Program-made: the position numbers and the translations under genes | Notes under the pieces: model-generated | The model's database searches: none | What the model was told of the DNA's origin: nothing | The model's input: the letters and a program-made list of their open reading frames with translations, nothing else | Shown: piece after piece, positions 26,045 through 34,585 of the stretch | Numbering within the stretch: the first letter of the stretch is position 1 | How the letters are laid out: every line of letters starts with the position of its first letter | Assembly: GCA_020848995.1 (NCBI GenBank) | Contig: JADLHA010000032.1 | Location: 1 to 64,000, forward strand | Direction of reading: 5' to 3' | From: Saprospiraceae bacterium | GTDB lineage: Bacteria > Bacteroidota > Bacteroidia > Chitinophagales > Saprospiraceae | Length of the DNA: 64,000 bases

Positions 26045-27912
26045 TGAGCATTGTAGTGTTCTGAAATGGCATTGCAGAGTTCCTCTGTAGTGAACGGCTG
26101 TCCCTGCACTTTTGAAAATGCCTTCGCAGGAACGAGGTAGCGGCTCCGGAGGATAGAAACCAACTGGCCGCTGTTCATTTCGGGAACGAGTATCTTTTGG
26201 AACTGACTCAGGATATCGCCCAGGTTGGCTGGGAAAGGATTCAGGTAAGACACATGCAGGTGGGCAACGTTGACTCCGTCATTGCGAAGCATGCGGACAG
26301 CCGTTTTGACCGCTCCGTACGTCGACCCCCAGCTCACCACCAACAGCCCGTCGCCGGACGTGCCGCTATCGAGTTCTGCAGGTGGAATATCGCGTTCTAC
26401 ACTTTGTATTTTTTGCATCCGCAGCCTCACCATCTTCTCGTGATTTTGTGGATCGTAACTCACGTTTCCCGTCTTGTCCTCCTTTTCGAGTCCGCCGATG
26501 CGATGCTCCAGCCCCGGTGTGCCCGGAATGATCCACGGACGGACGCCGCGCTCGTCGCGCAGGTATGGCAATACGGCATTGTCTGGGCCGTTGGCGTGGT
26601 CCAAAAACTGTACGCGGATAGGAGGTAATTCTTCTGCTTTTGGAAACCTCCATGGCTCAGCGCCGTTGGCAATGTACCCATCCGAGAGCAAAATGACCGG
26701 CGTCATGTGTTCGATGGCGATGCGACAGGCTTCGAAAGCCATCCGGAAACAGTCGTTGGGCGATCTCGCAGCCAAAACGACCAGTGGAGCTTCTCCATGC
26801 CTTCCGTAAAATGCCATCATGAGGTCAGCCTGTTCGGTTTTTGTAGGGAGTCCCGTGGACGGCCCTCCGCGCTGTACGTCGATGATCACAAGGGGGATTT
26901 CCAAAATGGTTGCCAATCCGATGGCCTCTGTCTTGAGGGACAGCCCGGGTCCCGAAGTCGTTGTTGTGGCCAGCTTGCCCGCATAGGCCGCGCCTATTGC
27001 AGCGCATACAGCGGCAATTTCATCTTCGGCCTGAAAAGTGAGTACGCCGTTGGATTTGTACCGGGAGAGTTCCTGAAGAATGTCGGTTGCCGGAGTGATG
27101 GGATAAGAACCCAGGAACAGACCAAGTCCGGACTTTTCAGCTGCTGCCATCAGTCCAATGGCAATTGCCTGGTTGCCGTGAACGTTGCGGTAAGTACCTG
27201 GGGGCAGAGATGCAGGCCGCACCACATAACGCGTGGTAAAGATCTCCATGTTCTCGCCGAGGTTCCATCCGGATTTCAGCGCCTGAATGTTGGCCTCAGC
27301 TATATCAGGTTTATCGAGAAACTTATCGCGGATGGCGGCAATGGTGAATTCCATTGACTTGTCAAACATCCAAAAGAGCAAGCCCAGGACCAGCATGTTT
27401 TTTGAACGGGCCACCTCTTTTGGCTGAAGCGGGATGCCCTTTAACGAATCAGCCGTATGTTTATTGAAGTCGACCTGGTAAAGTGTATATCCGTCCAGCG
27501 TTCCATCTTCAAGCGGATTCGCACCTTCCGGAAAATTGGCAAGCGAAAGACTCTTCCGGTCGAATCCAGCCGTATTGGCAATGACGATGCCTCCGCGCTT
27601 CAATCTCGGGAAGTCCGCTTTAAATGCTGCTGCATTCATCGCTACCAGCACGTCCCAGCGGTCTCCCGGTGTGAACACGGCGCTGCTCCCAAAATGTACC
27701 TGAAAAGCAGAAACACCCGCCACAGTACCGCTGGGTGCACGAATCTCCGAAGGATAGTCCGGAAAGGTGCTCAGGTCATTTCCCAAAAACGCCGTCGTAT
27801 CCGAAAACTGCATTCCGGTGAGCTGCATGCCGTCGCCGGAATCGCCGGAAAACCGGACAACGATGTTCTCCGCTTCAATCCACTCGCTTTTTATGCCAGG
27901 TCCTGTCGCCAT
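26041..27912 (-). CDS. korA: 2-oxoacid:ferredoxin oxidoreductase gamma-alpha fusion subunit
   Basis: A 623-residue protein joining the gamma domain (about 1-190, opening NIVVRFSGDSGDGMQLTG) to the alpha pyrimidine-binding domain (about 230-623, with GNQAIAIGLMAAAEKSG and YPITPATDILQEL). This arrangement is the KorA type of 2-oxoglutarate:ferredoxin oxidoreductase rather than pyruvate or indolepyruvate enzymes, although specificity is not certain. It follows hcrB within seven bases. Electrons from central metabolism would reach benzoyl-CoA reductase and 4-hydroxybenzoyl-CoA reductase through a ferredoxin not found next to it. Confidence 0.92.
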   Translation of the reverse strand: MATGPGIKSEWIEAENIVVRFSGDSGDGMQLTGMQFSDTTAFLGNDLSTFPDYPSEIRAPSGTVAGVSAFQVHFGSSAVFTPGDRWDVLVAMNAAAFKADFPRLKRGGIVIANTAGFDRKSLSLANFPEGANPLEDGTLDGYTLYQVDFNKHTADSLKGIPLQPKEVARSKNMLVLGLLFWMFDKSMEFTIAAIRDKFLDKPDIAEANIQALKSGWNLGENMEIFTTRYVVRPASLPPGTYRNVHGNQAIAIGLMAAAEKSGLGLFLGSYPITPATDILQELSRYKSNGVLTFQAEDEIAAVCAAIGAAYAGKLATTTTSGPGLSLKTEAIGLATILEIPLVIIDVQRGGPSTGLPTKTEQADLMMAFYGRHGEAPLVVLAARSPNDCFRMAFEACRIAIEHMTPVILLSDGYIANGAEPWRFPKAEELPPIRVQFLDHANGPDNAVLPYLRDERGVRPWIIPGTPGLEHRIGGLEKEDKTGNVSYDPQNHEKMVRLRMQKIQSVERDIPPAELDSGTSGDGLLVVSWGSTYGAVKTAVRMLRNDGVNVAHLHVSYLNPFPANLGDILSQFQKILVPEMNSGQLVSILRSRYLVPAKAFSKVQGQPFTTEELCNAISEHYNAQ

Positions 27913-27918
27913 GGTCTA

Positions 27919-28884
27919 TCAACTTTGCGGAGCATCCTGTTCGATGCCCAATTGTTCAAAACTCCTCTTCACAAATACGCTTATCATCCTTTTTCGATAA
28001 CTCCTCGAATAATGGTCATTGTCGACGACTCGCGAACGTTTGTATGCGCGCACAGCCAGTTCGTCGCACTGCTGAATGTTTCCTCTGGCTACAACGGGCA
28101 TCGGGTCTACGCCTCCAAGCACGATGTTGATTTCTCCCTGAGCATCGATGCTCACAGCACTGGTCAGGGAAGAAAAGTCCATCGAACGGCGGGGTCTCAA
28201 TTTGTGGTATGCAGAGCGGAATTTGCGGTCAACAGCCAGCTCCACGGATAGCAACAAAATGCCGTCGCGCACCTTCCTTGGATGAACACCGTCGCCCGTG
28301 TAAATGTTTTCAAGCGGAATCCCCTTGGAAAACAACTCGCCCGTCCCGGTGACGTTGGCGTCGAGGCTGATCAGCACCACAGCCAGGTCGGAAGAAAATT
28401 TGGAGTAGCAGTTTTTCTTTCCGCCGGTGGCAATACAGGTGTCGCCGTTGCATTTTAGGCAGTATCCTACGGCCTGTCGCCACCACTCACTCTGATCATA
28501 GAAGCTGCAGCGGTTTTCGCAAAGCAGGTTCCCTCCGATGGTGGCAGATTTTCGCAATACCGGTGACGCCACCGTTTCGATCGCTTCGGCCAAGACTGGA
28601 AAATGCTTGCGAACCAGGGCATTTTGCGCTATGGATTCGAGGCTCGCCAGACTGCCAATGCGCAATACGCCGTTTGGCTCGAGGTCAATTTGCTTGAGTT
28701 CCTGCAATCCGCTGATGTCAATCAGGCTGGCAGTAGATGCGTTCCCCTGCTTCATGTGTACCATCAGGTCTGTGCCTCCGGCGATGAATTTGAACGGGGA
28801 GGTGCATCCGGATGCCATCTGCAGAGCCTCTTCAACGGTTCGCGGTCGCAGGTATTGCTTGTTTGTGTCCATGTCAGTTTGCAT
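27919..28884 (-). CDS. hcrB: 4-hydroxybenzoyl-CoA reductase beta subunit (FAD and extra [4Fe-4S])
   Basis: A 321-residue FAD-binding subunit of the xanthine oxidase family (FIAGGTDLMV near residue 35, ATIGGNLLCENRC near 115). Between residues 122 and 160 it has the inserted loop known only from HcrB, containing QSEWWRQAVGYCLK. Cysteines C126, C142, C150 and C159 have spacings of 16, 8 and 9, which is the spacing I recall for the [4Fe-4S] ligands of Thauera HcrB (122, 138, 146, 155). The loop separates Hcr from ordinary xanthine dehydrogenases and from CO dehydrogenase. Frames overlap with the hcrCA gene by 11 bases. Confidence 0.93.
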   Translation of the reverse strand: MQTDMDTNKQYLRPRTVEEALQMASGCTSPFKFIAGGTDLMVHMKQGNASTASLIDISGLQELKQIDLEPNGVLRIGSLASLESIAQNALVRKHFPVLAEAIETVASPVLRKSATIGGNLLCENRCSFYDQSEWWRQAVGYCLKCNGDTCIATGGKKNCYSKFSSDLAVVLISLDANVTGTGELFSKGIPLENIYTGDGVHPRKVRDGILLLSVELAVDRKFRSAYHKLRPRRSMDFSSLTSAVSIDAQGEINIVLGGVDPMPVVARGNIQQCDELAVRAYKRSRVVDNDHYSRSYRKRMISVFVKRSFEQLGIEQDAPQS

Positions 28885-31660
28885 GCACCGATTGTTCTTT
28901 GAGTTTGATTTCCGCCATTCCGGTCAGGATCACTTCGGGGTCGATGGGCAGACGCCGGATGCGCACGCCGGTCGCATGGTAAATGGCGTTTGCGATGGCG
29001 GGTAATACGGGATGCAGAGCGCCTTCCCCGCATTCCTTGGCACCGAACGGCCCTTCGGGATCGTCGGTTTCAACGATGTGCGTGTGAAAATCCGGGGTAT
29101 CGAGTGCGGTGGGAATTTTGTAGTCGAGGAAGCTGCTGTTCACTTGCAATCCATTGAAATAGCGCAATTGTTCAGTAAGGGCCTGACCCATGCCCATGTG
29201 CCATGACCCTTCGAGTTGCCCTTCCACGGCCAGCGGGTTGATGGCCTTGCCACAGTCGTGGGCACCCCAGACTTCGCATACCTGGACCTGACCTGTCTCC
29301 GGATCCACCTCCACTTCTGCTACGCAGGCTCCAAAACTGTAGGAAGGACTCAGTCCTGCCCCAGCGCCCTTAAAGTCGCCGCCGAGTTTCGGTGAGATGT
29401 ACTTGCCACTTACGCTGACGGCCCCGCGTCCTGCCGTCAGGATGTCGACTGCTTCCTGCCAGGACAGGTCGATGCTTCGATCCGTACGGAAGATCCGACC
29501 TCCTTCGAGCTGGAGCTCCTCTGGCGCCGAAGCAGTTTTTGCGGCGACGGCTTCGAGCAGCAGGCTGCTGAGCCGTTTTGCCGCATCGAGGGCCGCGTTG
29601 CCAGCCATGAAGGTCACCCTGCTGGAATAGCTTCCCATATCTACAGGAGTCAGAAGGGTATCGGCGGCAACCACACAGATATTTTCCAGGGGTAGGCCCA
29701 GCGTCTCTGCAACCACCATGGCCAGCATGGTGTCGCTTCCCTGGCCGATGTCACTGGCTCCTGAAGTCACGAGCACCCGTCCGTCAAAATCGAGTTTGAG
29801 GTGCACGACCGACTGGGGTAGTTCATTCCAGATGATGGGCAGCGCGCTTCCGCTGATAAAAAATCCACAGCCGGCGCCAAGGCCCCGGTTGGCTGGCATC
29901 TGGTGCCGGCGCTGTTTCCAGCTGGAGGCCTCCATAACGGCTTCGAGGGATTCGCGGCTGCCGTTGGAGGTGATGCGATACTGTCCCACGGTCAAGGTGT
30001 GGGCATCGAGGAAATTGCGCATCCGGAGTTCGCAGGGGTCCATGCCTATGCGTTCGGCGAGTTCATCGATCAGCGTTTCAACGGCAAAGCGGGAATTGAC
30101 GGCGCCGTGGCCGCGCATGGCTCCACTTACGGGCTTATTGGTATAAACGCGATACGTGCGAAATCCGAAATTGTCGAGTTTGTAAGGCGCCTGAAGCAAA
30201 ACCCCGTTGTAATACGAGGTTACCACGCCAAAACTGCCATATGCCCCACCGTCTATGGCTATGTCGGCATCCAGCACTTCAAAGCGGCCGTCGTCGCTCA
30301 CGCCCATCTCCACCGTCATCTTGGAGGGATGCCTCCCGTGGTTGACCAGGAAGACCTCTTCCCGGCTGAGGCAGACGCGGACGGGCCGACCGGTCTTTCG
30401 CGACAGGTGGGCGATGATGAGTTCGTGTGCAAAGGGGTCGCTCTTTCCTCCAAAGCCACCCCCGACGGTGGGCTTGACGACGCGAACGCGATGGAGAGGT
30501 ACTCCCAGCACTTTGGCCAGACTGCGGTGCAGATAGTGCGGCACCTGGGTAGCACTGACCATGGTCAGGCCATTTTCGTCCCAATGGGCAATGGATGCGT
30601 GCGGCTCGGTAAACCCATGGCTGAGGCCGGCGAATTCAAAACTTCCCCGGGCCCTGGCGTAGGACCGTTCCAGGCCCTCCTGCTGGTTGCCAAAACGCAG
30701 TTCTGCCTTTTTATGTACGTTGTTGTTGAAGCGAACGTGTGCGTGGATCTTTTCGCGCGTTCCGGCATCTGCAAGGGCATCGTCGATTTCAAAGAAGGGT
30801 TCGAGCGGTTCGTAAACGACCTTCACCAGCCTGCAGGCTTGTTCTGCCTGGGCTTCTGTTTCTGCAGCAACGGCCGCGACAATTTCCCCGTTAAAGCGCG
30901 TCTTTCCAATGGCCATTGCCGTCTGGTCCTGTGAAATCGGCAGAACGCCGAATTTTTCCGGGAGCTCTTCTCCGGTTGCGATGTAACGGACTCCCTCTGC
31001 GGTCAATGCCTCCGAAAGATCGATTGAAACGATTCGGGCATGCGGATGGATGCTGCGCACAAATTTGCAATAAAGGGCATGGTTCACCGGGATGTCGTCG
31101 GCGTAAAGCGCCGCACCCGAAACCTTGCGCTCCGCTTCCAGGTAAGGTCTGGGATGACCAATGTGGTGGTTGGAAGGTGGGCCGGTTTGCGATTGCACGA
31201 CATGGATGTAATCGGCAACGGCGTCGACGATTTTTTTGTAGCCCGTACACCTGCACAGGTTACCGGATAGTGCATTCCGTATGGCCTCCCGGTTCGCAGA
31301 AGGGTTTTGCTCGGCGAATTGGAGCGCCGTCATCACCATACCGGGGGTACAAAATCCGCATTGGGTGGCCCCCTTTTCGACGAATTTTTGTTGCAGTGTG
31401 TGCAAGCTCTCCCCTTCGCGCAATCGCTCGATGGTTGTGATTTCAGCGCCTTCAAATCGCAAGGCAGGAGCCAGACAGGACAGCACCGCGAGCCCGTCGG
31501 CAATTACCGTACAACATCCGCAGGCACCCTGGTCGCAGCCGATCTTGGTGCCCGTCAGCCCCAACCGGTTGCGCAGCACGGAAGCCAGGGTTTCATGGGC
31601 TTCTACCAATACCGTGCGTCCGGTTCCGTTGACTTTTATCGTTAACTTTTCCAATGACAT
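28874..31660 (-). CDS. hcrCA: 4-hydroxybenzoyl-CoA reductase, gamma-alpha fusion (2Fe-2S and Mo)
   Basis: About 928 residues from the ATG at 31660. Residues 1-155 hold two [2Fe-2S] sites (GCDQGACGCC and CGFCTPG with CRC), equivalent to HcrC. The rest is the molybdenum subunit, equivalent to HcrA, with PTVGGGFGGKSDPFAHE, EEVFLVNHGRHPSKM, the AMRGHGAVNSRFA loop and the active glutamate in GAKECGEG. The complex reductively removes the 4-hydroxyl group from 4-hydroxybenzoyl-CoA to give benzoyl-CoA. In Thauera these are separate genes; here they are fused. XdhC and a MocA-like enzyme upstream in the operon should mature its cofactor. Confidence 0.92.
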   Translation of the reverse strand: MSLEKLTIKVNGTGRTVLVEAHETLASVLRNRLGLTGTKIGCDQGACGCCTVIADGLAVLSCLAPALRFEGAEITTIERLREGESLHTLQQKFVEKGATQCGFCTPGMVMTALQFAEQNPSANREAIRNALSGNLCRCTGYKKIVDAVADYIHVVQSQTGPPSNHHIGHPRPYLEAERKVSGAALYADDIPVNHALYCKFVRSIHPHARIVSIDLSEALTAEGVRYIATGEELPEKFGVLPISQDQTAMAIGKTRFNGEIVAAVAAETEAQAEQACRLVKVVYEPLEPFFEIDDALADAGTREKIHAHVRFNNNVHKKAELRFGNQQEGLERSYARARGSFEFAGLSHGFTEPHASIAHWDENGLTMVSATQVPHYLHRSLAKVLGVPLHRVRVVKPTVGGGFGGKSDPFAHELIIAHLSRKTGRPVRVCLSREEVFLVNHGRHPSKMTVEMGVSDDGRFEVLDADIAIDGGAYGSFGVVTSYYNGVLLQAPYKLDNFGFRTYRVYTNKPVSGAMRGHGAVNSRFAVETLIDELAERIGMDPCELRMRNFLDAHTLTVGQYRITSNGSRESLEAVMEASSWKQRRHQMPANRGLGAGCGFFISGSALPIIWNELPQSVVHLKLDFDGRVLVTSGASDIGQGSDTMLAMVVAETLGLPLENICVVAADTLLTPVDMGSYSSRVTFMAGNAALDAAKRLSSLLLEAVAAKTASAPEELQLEGGRIFRTDRSIDLSWQEAVDILTAGRGAVSVSGKYISPKLGGDFKGAGAGLSPSYSFGACVAEVEVDPETGQVQVCEVWGAHDCGKAINPLAVEGQLEGSWHMGMGQALTEQLRYFNGLQVNSSFLDYKIPTALDTPDFHTHIVETDDPEGPFGAKECGEGALHPVLPAIANAIYHATGVRIRRLPIDPEVILTGMAEIKLKEQSVHAN

Positions 31661-31680
31661 TGTGGTGTGCAAATTTCATT

Positions 31681-32421
31681 TCAGACGGCGGCGCCAATGC
31701 TTCTCCCGCCATCGACGTAAATGACCTGGCCCGTGATGAATCCCGTATCCGGAGACGCCAGAAACGCCACGGCATTGGCTACATCAGCGGGCTTACCCAT
31801 GCTCCGCGTAGGTTGCATCTCGATTAAGCGCTGCAAGACTTCTGCTTTTAACTTTCGGGTGAGGTCTGTGTCGATCAACCCGGGAGCCACGGCGTTGACC
31901 AATACATTGAATTTTCCAAGCTCGAGGGCGAGAACGCGCGTAAGTCCGATCAGCCCGGCCTTGGACGCAGCATAATTGGACTGGCCGGGATTGCCGAGCC
32001 AGGCACGTGAAGCTATGTTGATGATGCGGCCCGAATTTTGTTTCCGCATGATGTTTGCAGCTTCTCGGCACATCAACCAGGCACTTCGCAGGTTTACTCG
32101 GATCACGGCATCAAAATCTTCTGTAGGCATGTTGGTGATGAAGTTATCGCGTATGATCCCGGCATTGTTCACCAACACGTCCAATGCCCCGTAACGGCCC
32201 TCAAAGTTACCAAAAAACTGCCTGACACCCTCTTCCTCTGAAACATCCAGCCCCTCAAACGCCAGCGTTCCGGCATCCCATCGCTTTCGCAAAGCGCTTC
32301 CGGCTTCCTCATCCCGGTCAATAGCAATCACAAAATATCCGTCCTCAACGAGCCGCTCGGCGATAGCAAGTCCAATGCCCCTTGCGGCCCCGGTGACCAG
32401 TGCCTTGCGTTTTGCCTTCAT
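31681..32421 (-). CDS. short-chain dehydrogenase/reductase
   Basis: A 246-residue SDR of the FabG type with the NAD(P) loop TGAARGIGLAIAE at residues 10-22, NNAG, and the catalytic SNYAASKAG tyrosine-lysine pair; a serine sits 13 residues before the tyrosine. The aspartate at the end of the second strand (AIDRD) suggests NAD rather than NADP. It overlaps xdhC by ATGA and precedes hcrCA. It could oxidise a 3-hydroxyacyl-CoA formed after ring opening, or act on a hydroxyaromatic side chain, but the substrate cannot be assigned. Confidence 0.85.
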   Translation of the reverse strand: MKAKRKALVTGAARGIGLAIAERLVEDGYFVIAIDRDEEAGSALRKRWDAGTLAFEGLDVSEEEGVRQFFGNFEGRYGALDVLVNNAGIIRDNFITNMPTEDFDAVIRVNLRSAWLMCREAANIMRKQNSGRIINIASRAWLGNPGQSNYAASKAGLIGLTRVLALELGKFNVLVNAVAPGLIDTDLTRKLKAEVLQRLIEMQPTRSMGKPADVANAVAFLASPDTGFITGQVIYVDGGRSIGAAV

Positions 32422-33182
32422 GGGTTTACTTTATTTTTCACAGCGATGAGTTTTGCCAAAATGCTAATGGCTATTTCTGCAGGACCGTCAGCACCAATGG
32501 AAATGCCCGTAGGCATATCCACTGCATCGAGCTCGTGCACGGTTGCGATGCCTGCATCGCGAAAGCGCTTTTTTGTCACCAGGATCTTTCGACGGCTGCC
32601 AATCATGCCCAGATAAGCATGCGGCTGCCGGATGCAGTGTGCGAGGATCTGCCGGTCTATGTCGTGGCGGTAAGTCATGACGACGACGAATGCATCGGGG
32701 TCAAACTTCAGCAAGGGTAAGGCCTCTTCAAACTTTTGCAACACGCAATGGATCCTTGGATCACTGCATTGTGCGAGGTAATCCTCGCGGTCGTCGACCA
32801 GCCACACGTCGAATCCCGTTTCCACGGCAAAGCGCGACAGTGCCTGGCCGGTATGCCCGGCACCAAAAATGTAAAGTTTTTTCTTTCTTTCCATCCGTTC
32901 GATAAACACTTCCATGGTTCCACCGCAACACATATCGTGTTGCTGCAACAACTCGTGTCTGAACATTCCGGGCATACCGGATTGTATGACTTCCAATGCC
33001 TGGACAACGACCTTTTGCTCAAAATGGCCACCTCCCACCGTACCGAATACGGTACCCCTCTGGGTGACGATCATTCGCGCACCCGCCTTTCTCGGAGTCG
33101 ACCCTTTGGTCGCCACCACCGTACAGAGCGCCATGGGCTCATCGACGGACTCCAGAATGGGGCCTATTTCCTGAAAGTACAT
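32418..33182 (-). CDS. xdhC: XdhC-family molybdenum-enzyme maturation factor
   Basis: A 254-residue XdhC/CoxI-type protein. The N-terminal domain shows ATKGSTPRKAGARM and GTVGGGHFEQ, and the C-terminal Rossmann domain begins IFGAGHTGQALSRFA. XdhC binds molybdenum cofactor, promotes its sulfuration and hands it to xanthine-oxidase-family enzymes. The client is surely the Hcr encoded two genes downstream. The gene start lies inside the preceding MobA-like gene (44-base overlap), which suggests tight translational coupling between cofactor modification and delivery. Confidence 0.92.
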   Translation of the reverse strand: MYFQEIGPILESVDEPMALCTVVATKGSTPRKAGARMIVTQRGTVFGTVGGGHFEQKVVVQALEVIQSGMPGMFRHELLQQHDMCCGGTMEVFIERMERKKKLYIFGAGHTGQALSRFAVETGFDVWLVDDREDYLAQCSDPRIHCVLQKFEEALPLLKFDPDAFVVVMTYRHDIDRQILAHCIRQPHAYLGMIGSRRKILVTKKRFRDAGIATVHELDAVDMPTGISIGADGPAEIAISILAKLIAVKNKVNP

Positions 33183-33804
33183 CTTCCTCTACTATGGTCT
33201 GATGCCGGAAAGCCTCATAGTCTTCCGGCGTATTTAAATTCCAGTGAATGGCGCGATTTGCCAAGTTCAGTTCGATCCTCCGAAAGGCGCGCAAGGCCTC
33301 GCGCAGGATCCAATCATTGCCGGGAAATCCCATCAGTGCATCGATGATCTCCGGGCTGATCAGGACCGGATGACCACTGACCCCGTCGCATACCGGAACG
33401 ACAAATGCACCGGGTTCTAAGGCATCGCACATGTCGCGAAGCGCGTTCGGCACGAGAACGGGATTGTCGACGTTGTGCAAAAAAACGGGAAACGCTTTTC
33501 CCAGGCTGTTGAGAGCAAGCCGGATCGAATGTGCTCTCCCGCGACCGGGGTGGTGGTTTGCAATGACTTCTGCACCGCGTTCGATCCGCTGGAGCGCTGC
33601 CCGGTTTTCCTCCATCATCATTGCGGCATTGAGGACCACGGCAATGCGTTGGATCCCCGCTTCGGAAAAGGCATCGACCAGGGATTCGCAAAGCGTTTGT
33701 CCGCCAAGGGGCAGAAATGGCTTGGGAGCATGCATGCGCGAAGACCTGCCACCCGCGAGAATGGCCGCACTTGCAGATATCCGGTCCGTTATCCGTTCAG
33801 GCAT
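33139..33804 (-). CDS. MobA-like nucleotidyltransferase (probable MocA, molybdopterin cytidylyltransferase)
   Basis: About 221 residues from the ATG at 33804. The nucleotidyltransferase signature LAGGRSSRMHAPKPFLPL and HNVDNP are present. The family includes MocA, which makes the cytosine dinucleotide form of the cofactor used by xanthine-oxidase-type enzymes. Its overlap with xdhC and the Hcr genes downstream favour MocA over MobA, in contrast to the MobA next to nar. A longer frame to 33858 overlaps dch more deeply and is less likely; the chosen start overlaps dch by eight bases. Confidence 0.82.
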   Translation of the reverse strand: MPERITDRISASAAILAGGRSSRMHAPKPFLPLGGQTLCESLVDAFSEAGIQRIAVVLNAAMMMEENRAALQRIERGAEVIANHHPGRGRAHSIRLALNSLGKAFPVFLHNVDNPVLVPNALRDMCDALEPGAFVVPVCDGVSGHPVLISPEIIDALMGFPGNDWILREALRAFRRIELNLANRAIHWNLNTPEDYEAFRHQTIVEEDVLSGNRPHSGVRR

Positions 33805-34570
33805 TTCGCCATTCGGGTTTGCGCTTTTCCATAAAGGCCCGGATGCCCTCGTTAGCATCGTGCGTGTTCATCAGTTCCCCGAGGTAGAGCTGCTCCAGCT
33901 GTGGCAGAAAATTGTTGAACACGTGGTTGAACTTGATGCGCCCTGCCTGACATGCATACCGCAACGAAGAAGCACTTTTGGGCAAGATGTATTCTTCGAT
34001 CCAGGCATCGGTTCCCGCTTCAAGTGCTTCCCGCGTTTCGAACAGGCGATTTACGAGTCCGATCTGGTATGCCTCTTCTGCACTTGCAGAACGCCCCGTA
34101 AGCAGGAGGTCCTCCGCGCGCGAAAGCCCGATTTTTTCAGGCAGGAGTATGGAAGCAGGAGGAGGAAAAACACCCAGGACAATCTCCGGTTGCCCGAACC
34201 TGGCCGTCTGGTCTGCAAACATCTGGTGGCAGATCAAAGCAAGTTCAAGGCCGCCTCCCAGACACTGTCCGCTTACGACAGCCACCATGGGGACCGAAAG
34301 GTTGCGAAAACTCAGGAGCAACCGGTGAAATCCCCTCAGCATGGCTTCAGCATATTCGCGCTGGTGCTCCTCGACGCTAGCCCCAAAGGAAAAATGCTTG
34401 CCGGCTCCCTGAATGGCGATGAGTTTCAACCGGGGTTGCCTGGCGAATGCATCCGCCAATTGTTGCAGCTCATCCATCATTACGTGATCCAACACGTTGC
34501 CCTTCCCATCGTCGAGCGTGATCTGTGCGATGGATTCGTCAAACCGGTAGGCGAGTTTTATCTTTTCCAT
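33797..34570 (-). CDS. dch: cyclohexa-1,5-diene-1-carbonyl-CoA hydratase
   Basis: A 257-residue crotonase-family enzyme that hydrates the dienoyl-CoA produced by benzoyl-CoA reductase. It matches the Thauera Dch pattern over its length: HFSFGASVEEH, GQCLGGGLELA, ARFGQPEIVLGVFPPPAS and the C-terminal ELMNTHDANEGIRAFMEKR. These segments are more specific than the general crotonase fold. It follows oah by 15 bases. The gene order had-oah-dch differs slightly from Thauera but the set is complete. Confidence 0.93.
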   Translation of the reverse strand: MEKIKLAYRFDESIAQITLDDGKGNVLDHVMMDELQQLADAFARQPRLKLIAIQGAGKHFSFGASVEEHQREYAEAMLRGFHRLLLSFRNLSVPMVAVVSGQCLGGGLELALICHQMFADQTARFGQPEIVLGVFPPPASILLPEKIGLSRAEDLLLTGRSASAEEAYQIGLVNRLFETREALEAGTDAWIEEYILPKSASSLRYACQAGRIKFNHVFNNFLPQLEQLYLGELMNTHDANEGIRAFMEKRKPEWRNA

Positions 34571-34585
34571 GGCTACTTCAATTGG

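Noticed and set aside
29903-30934. A 343-codon plus-strand frame opposite hcrCA
   Set aside because: Antisense to a well-supported molybdenum subunit; no recognisable features.
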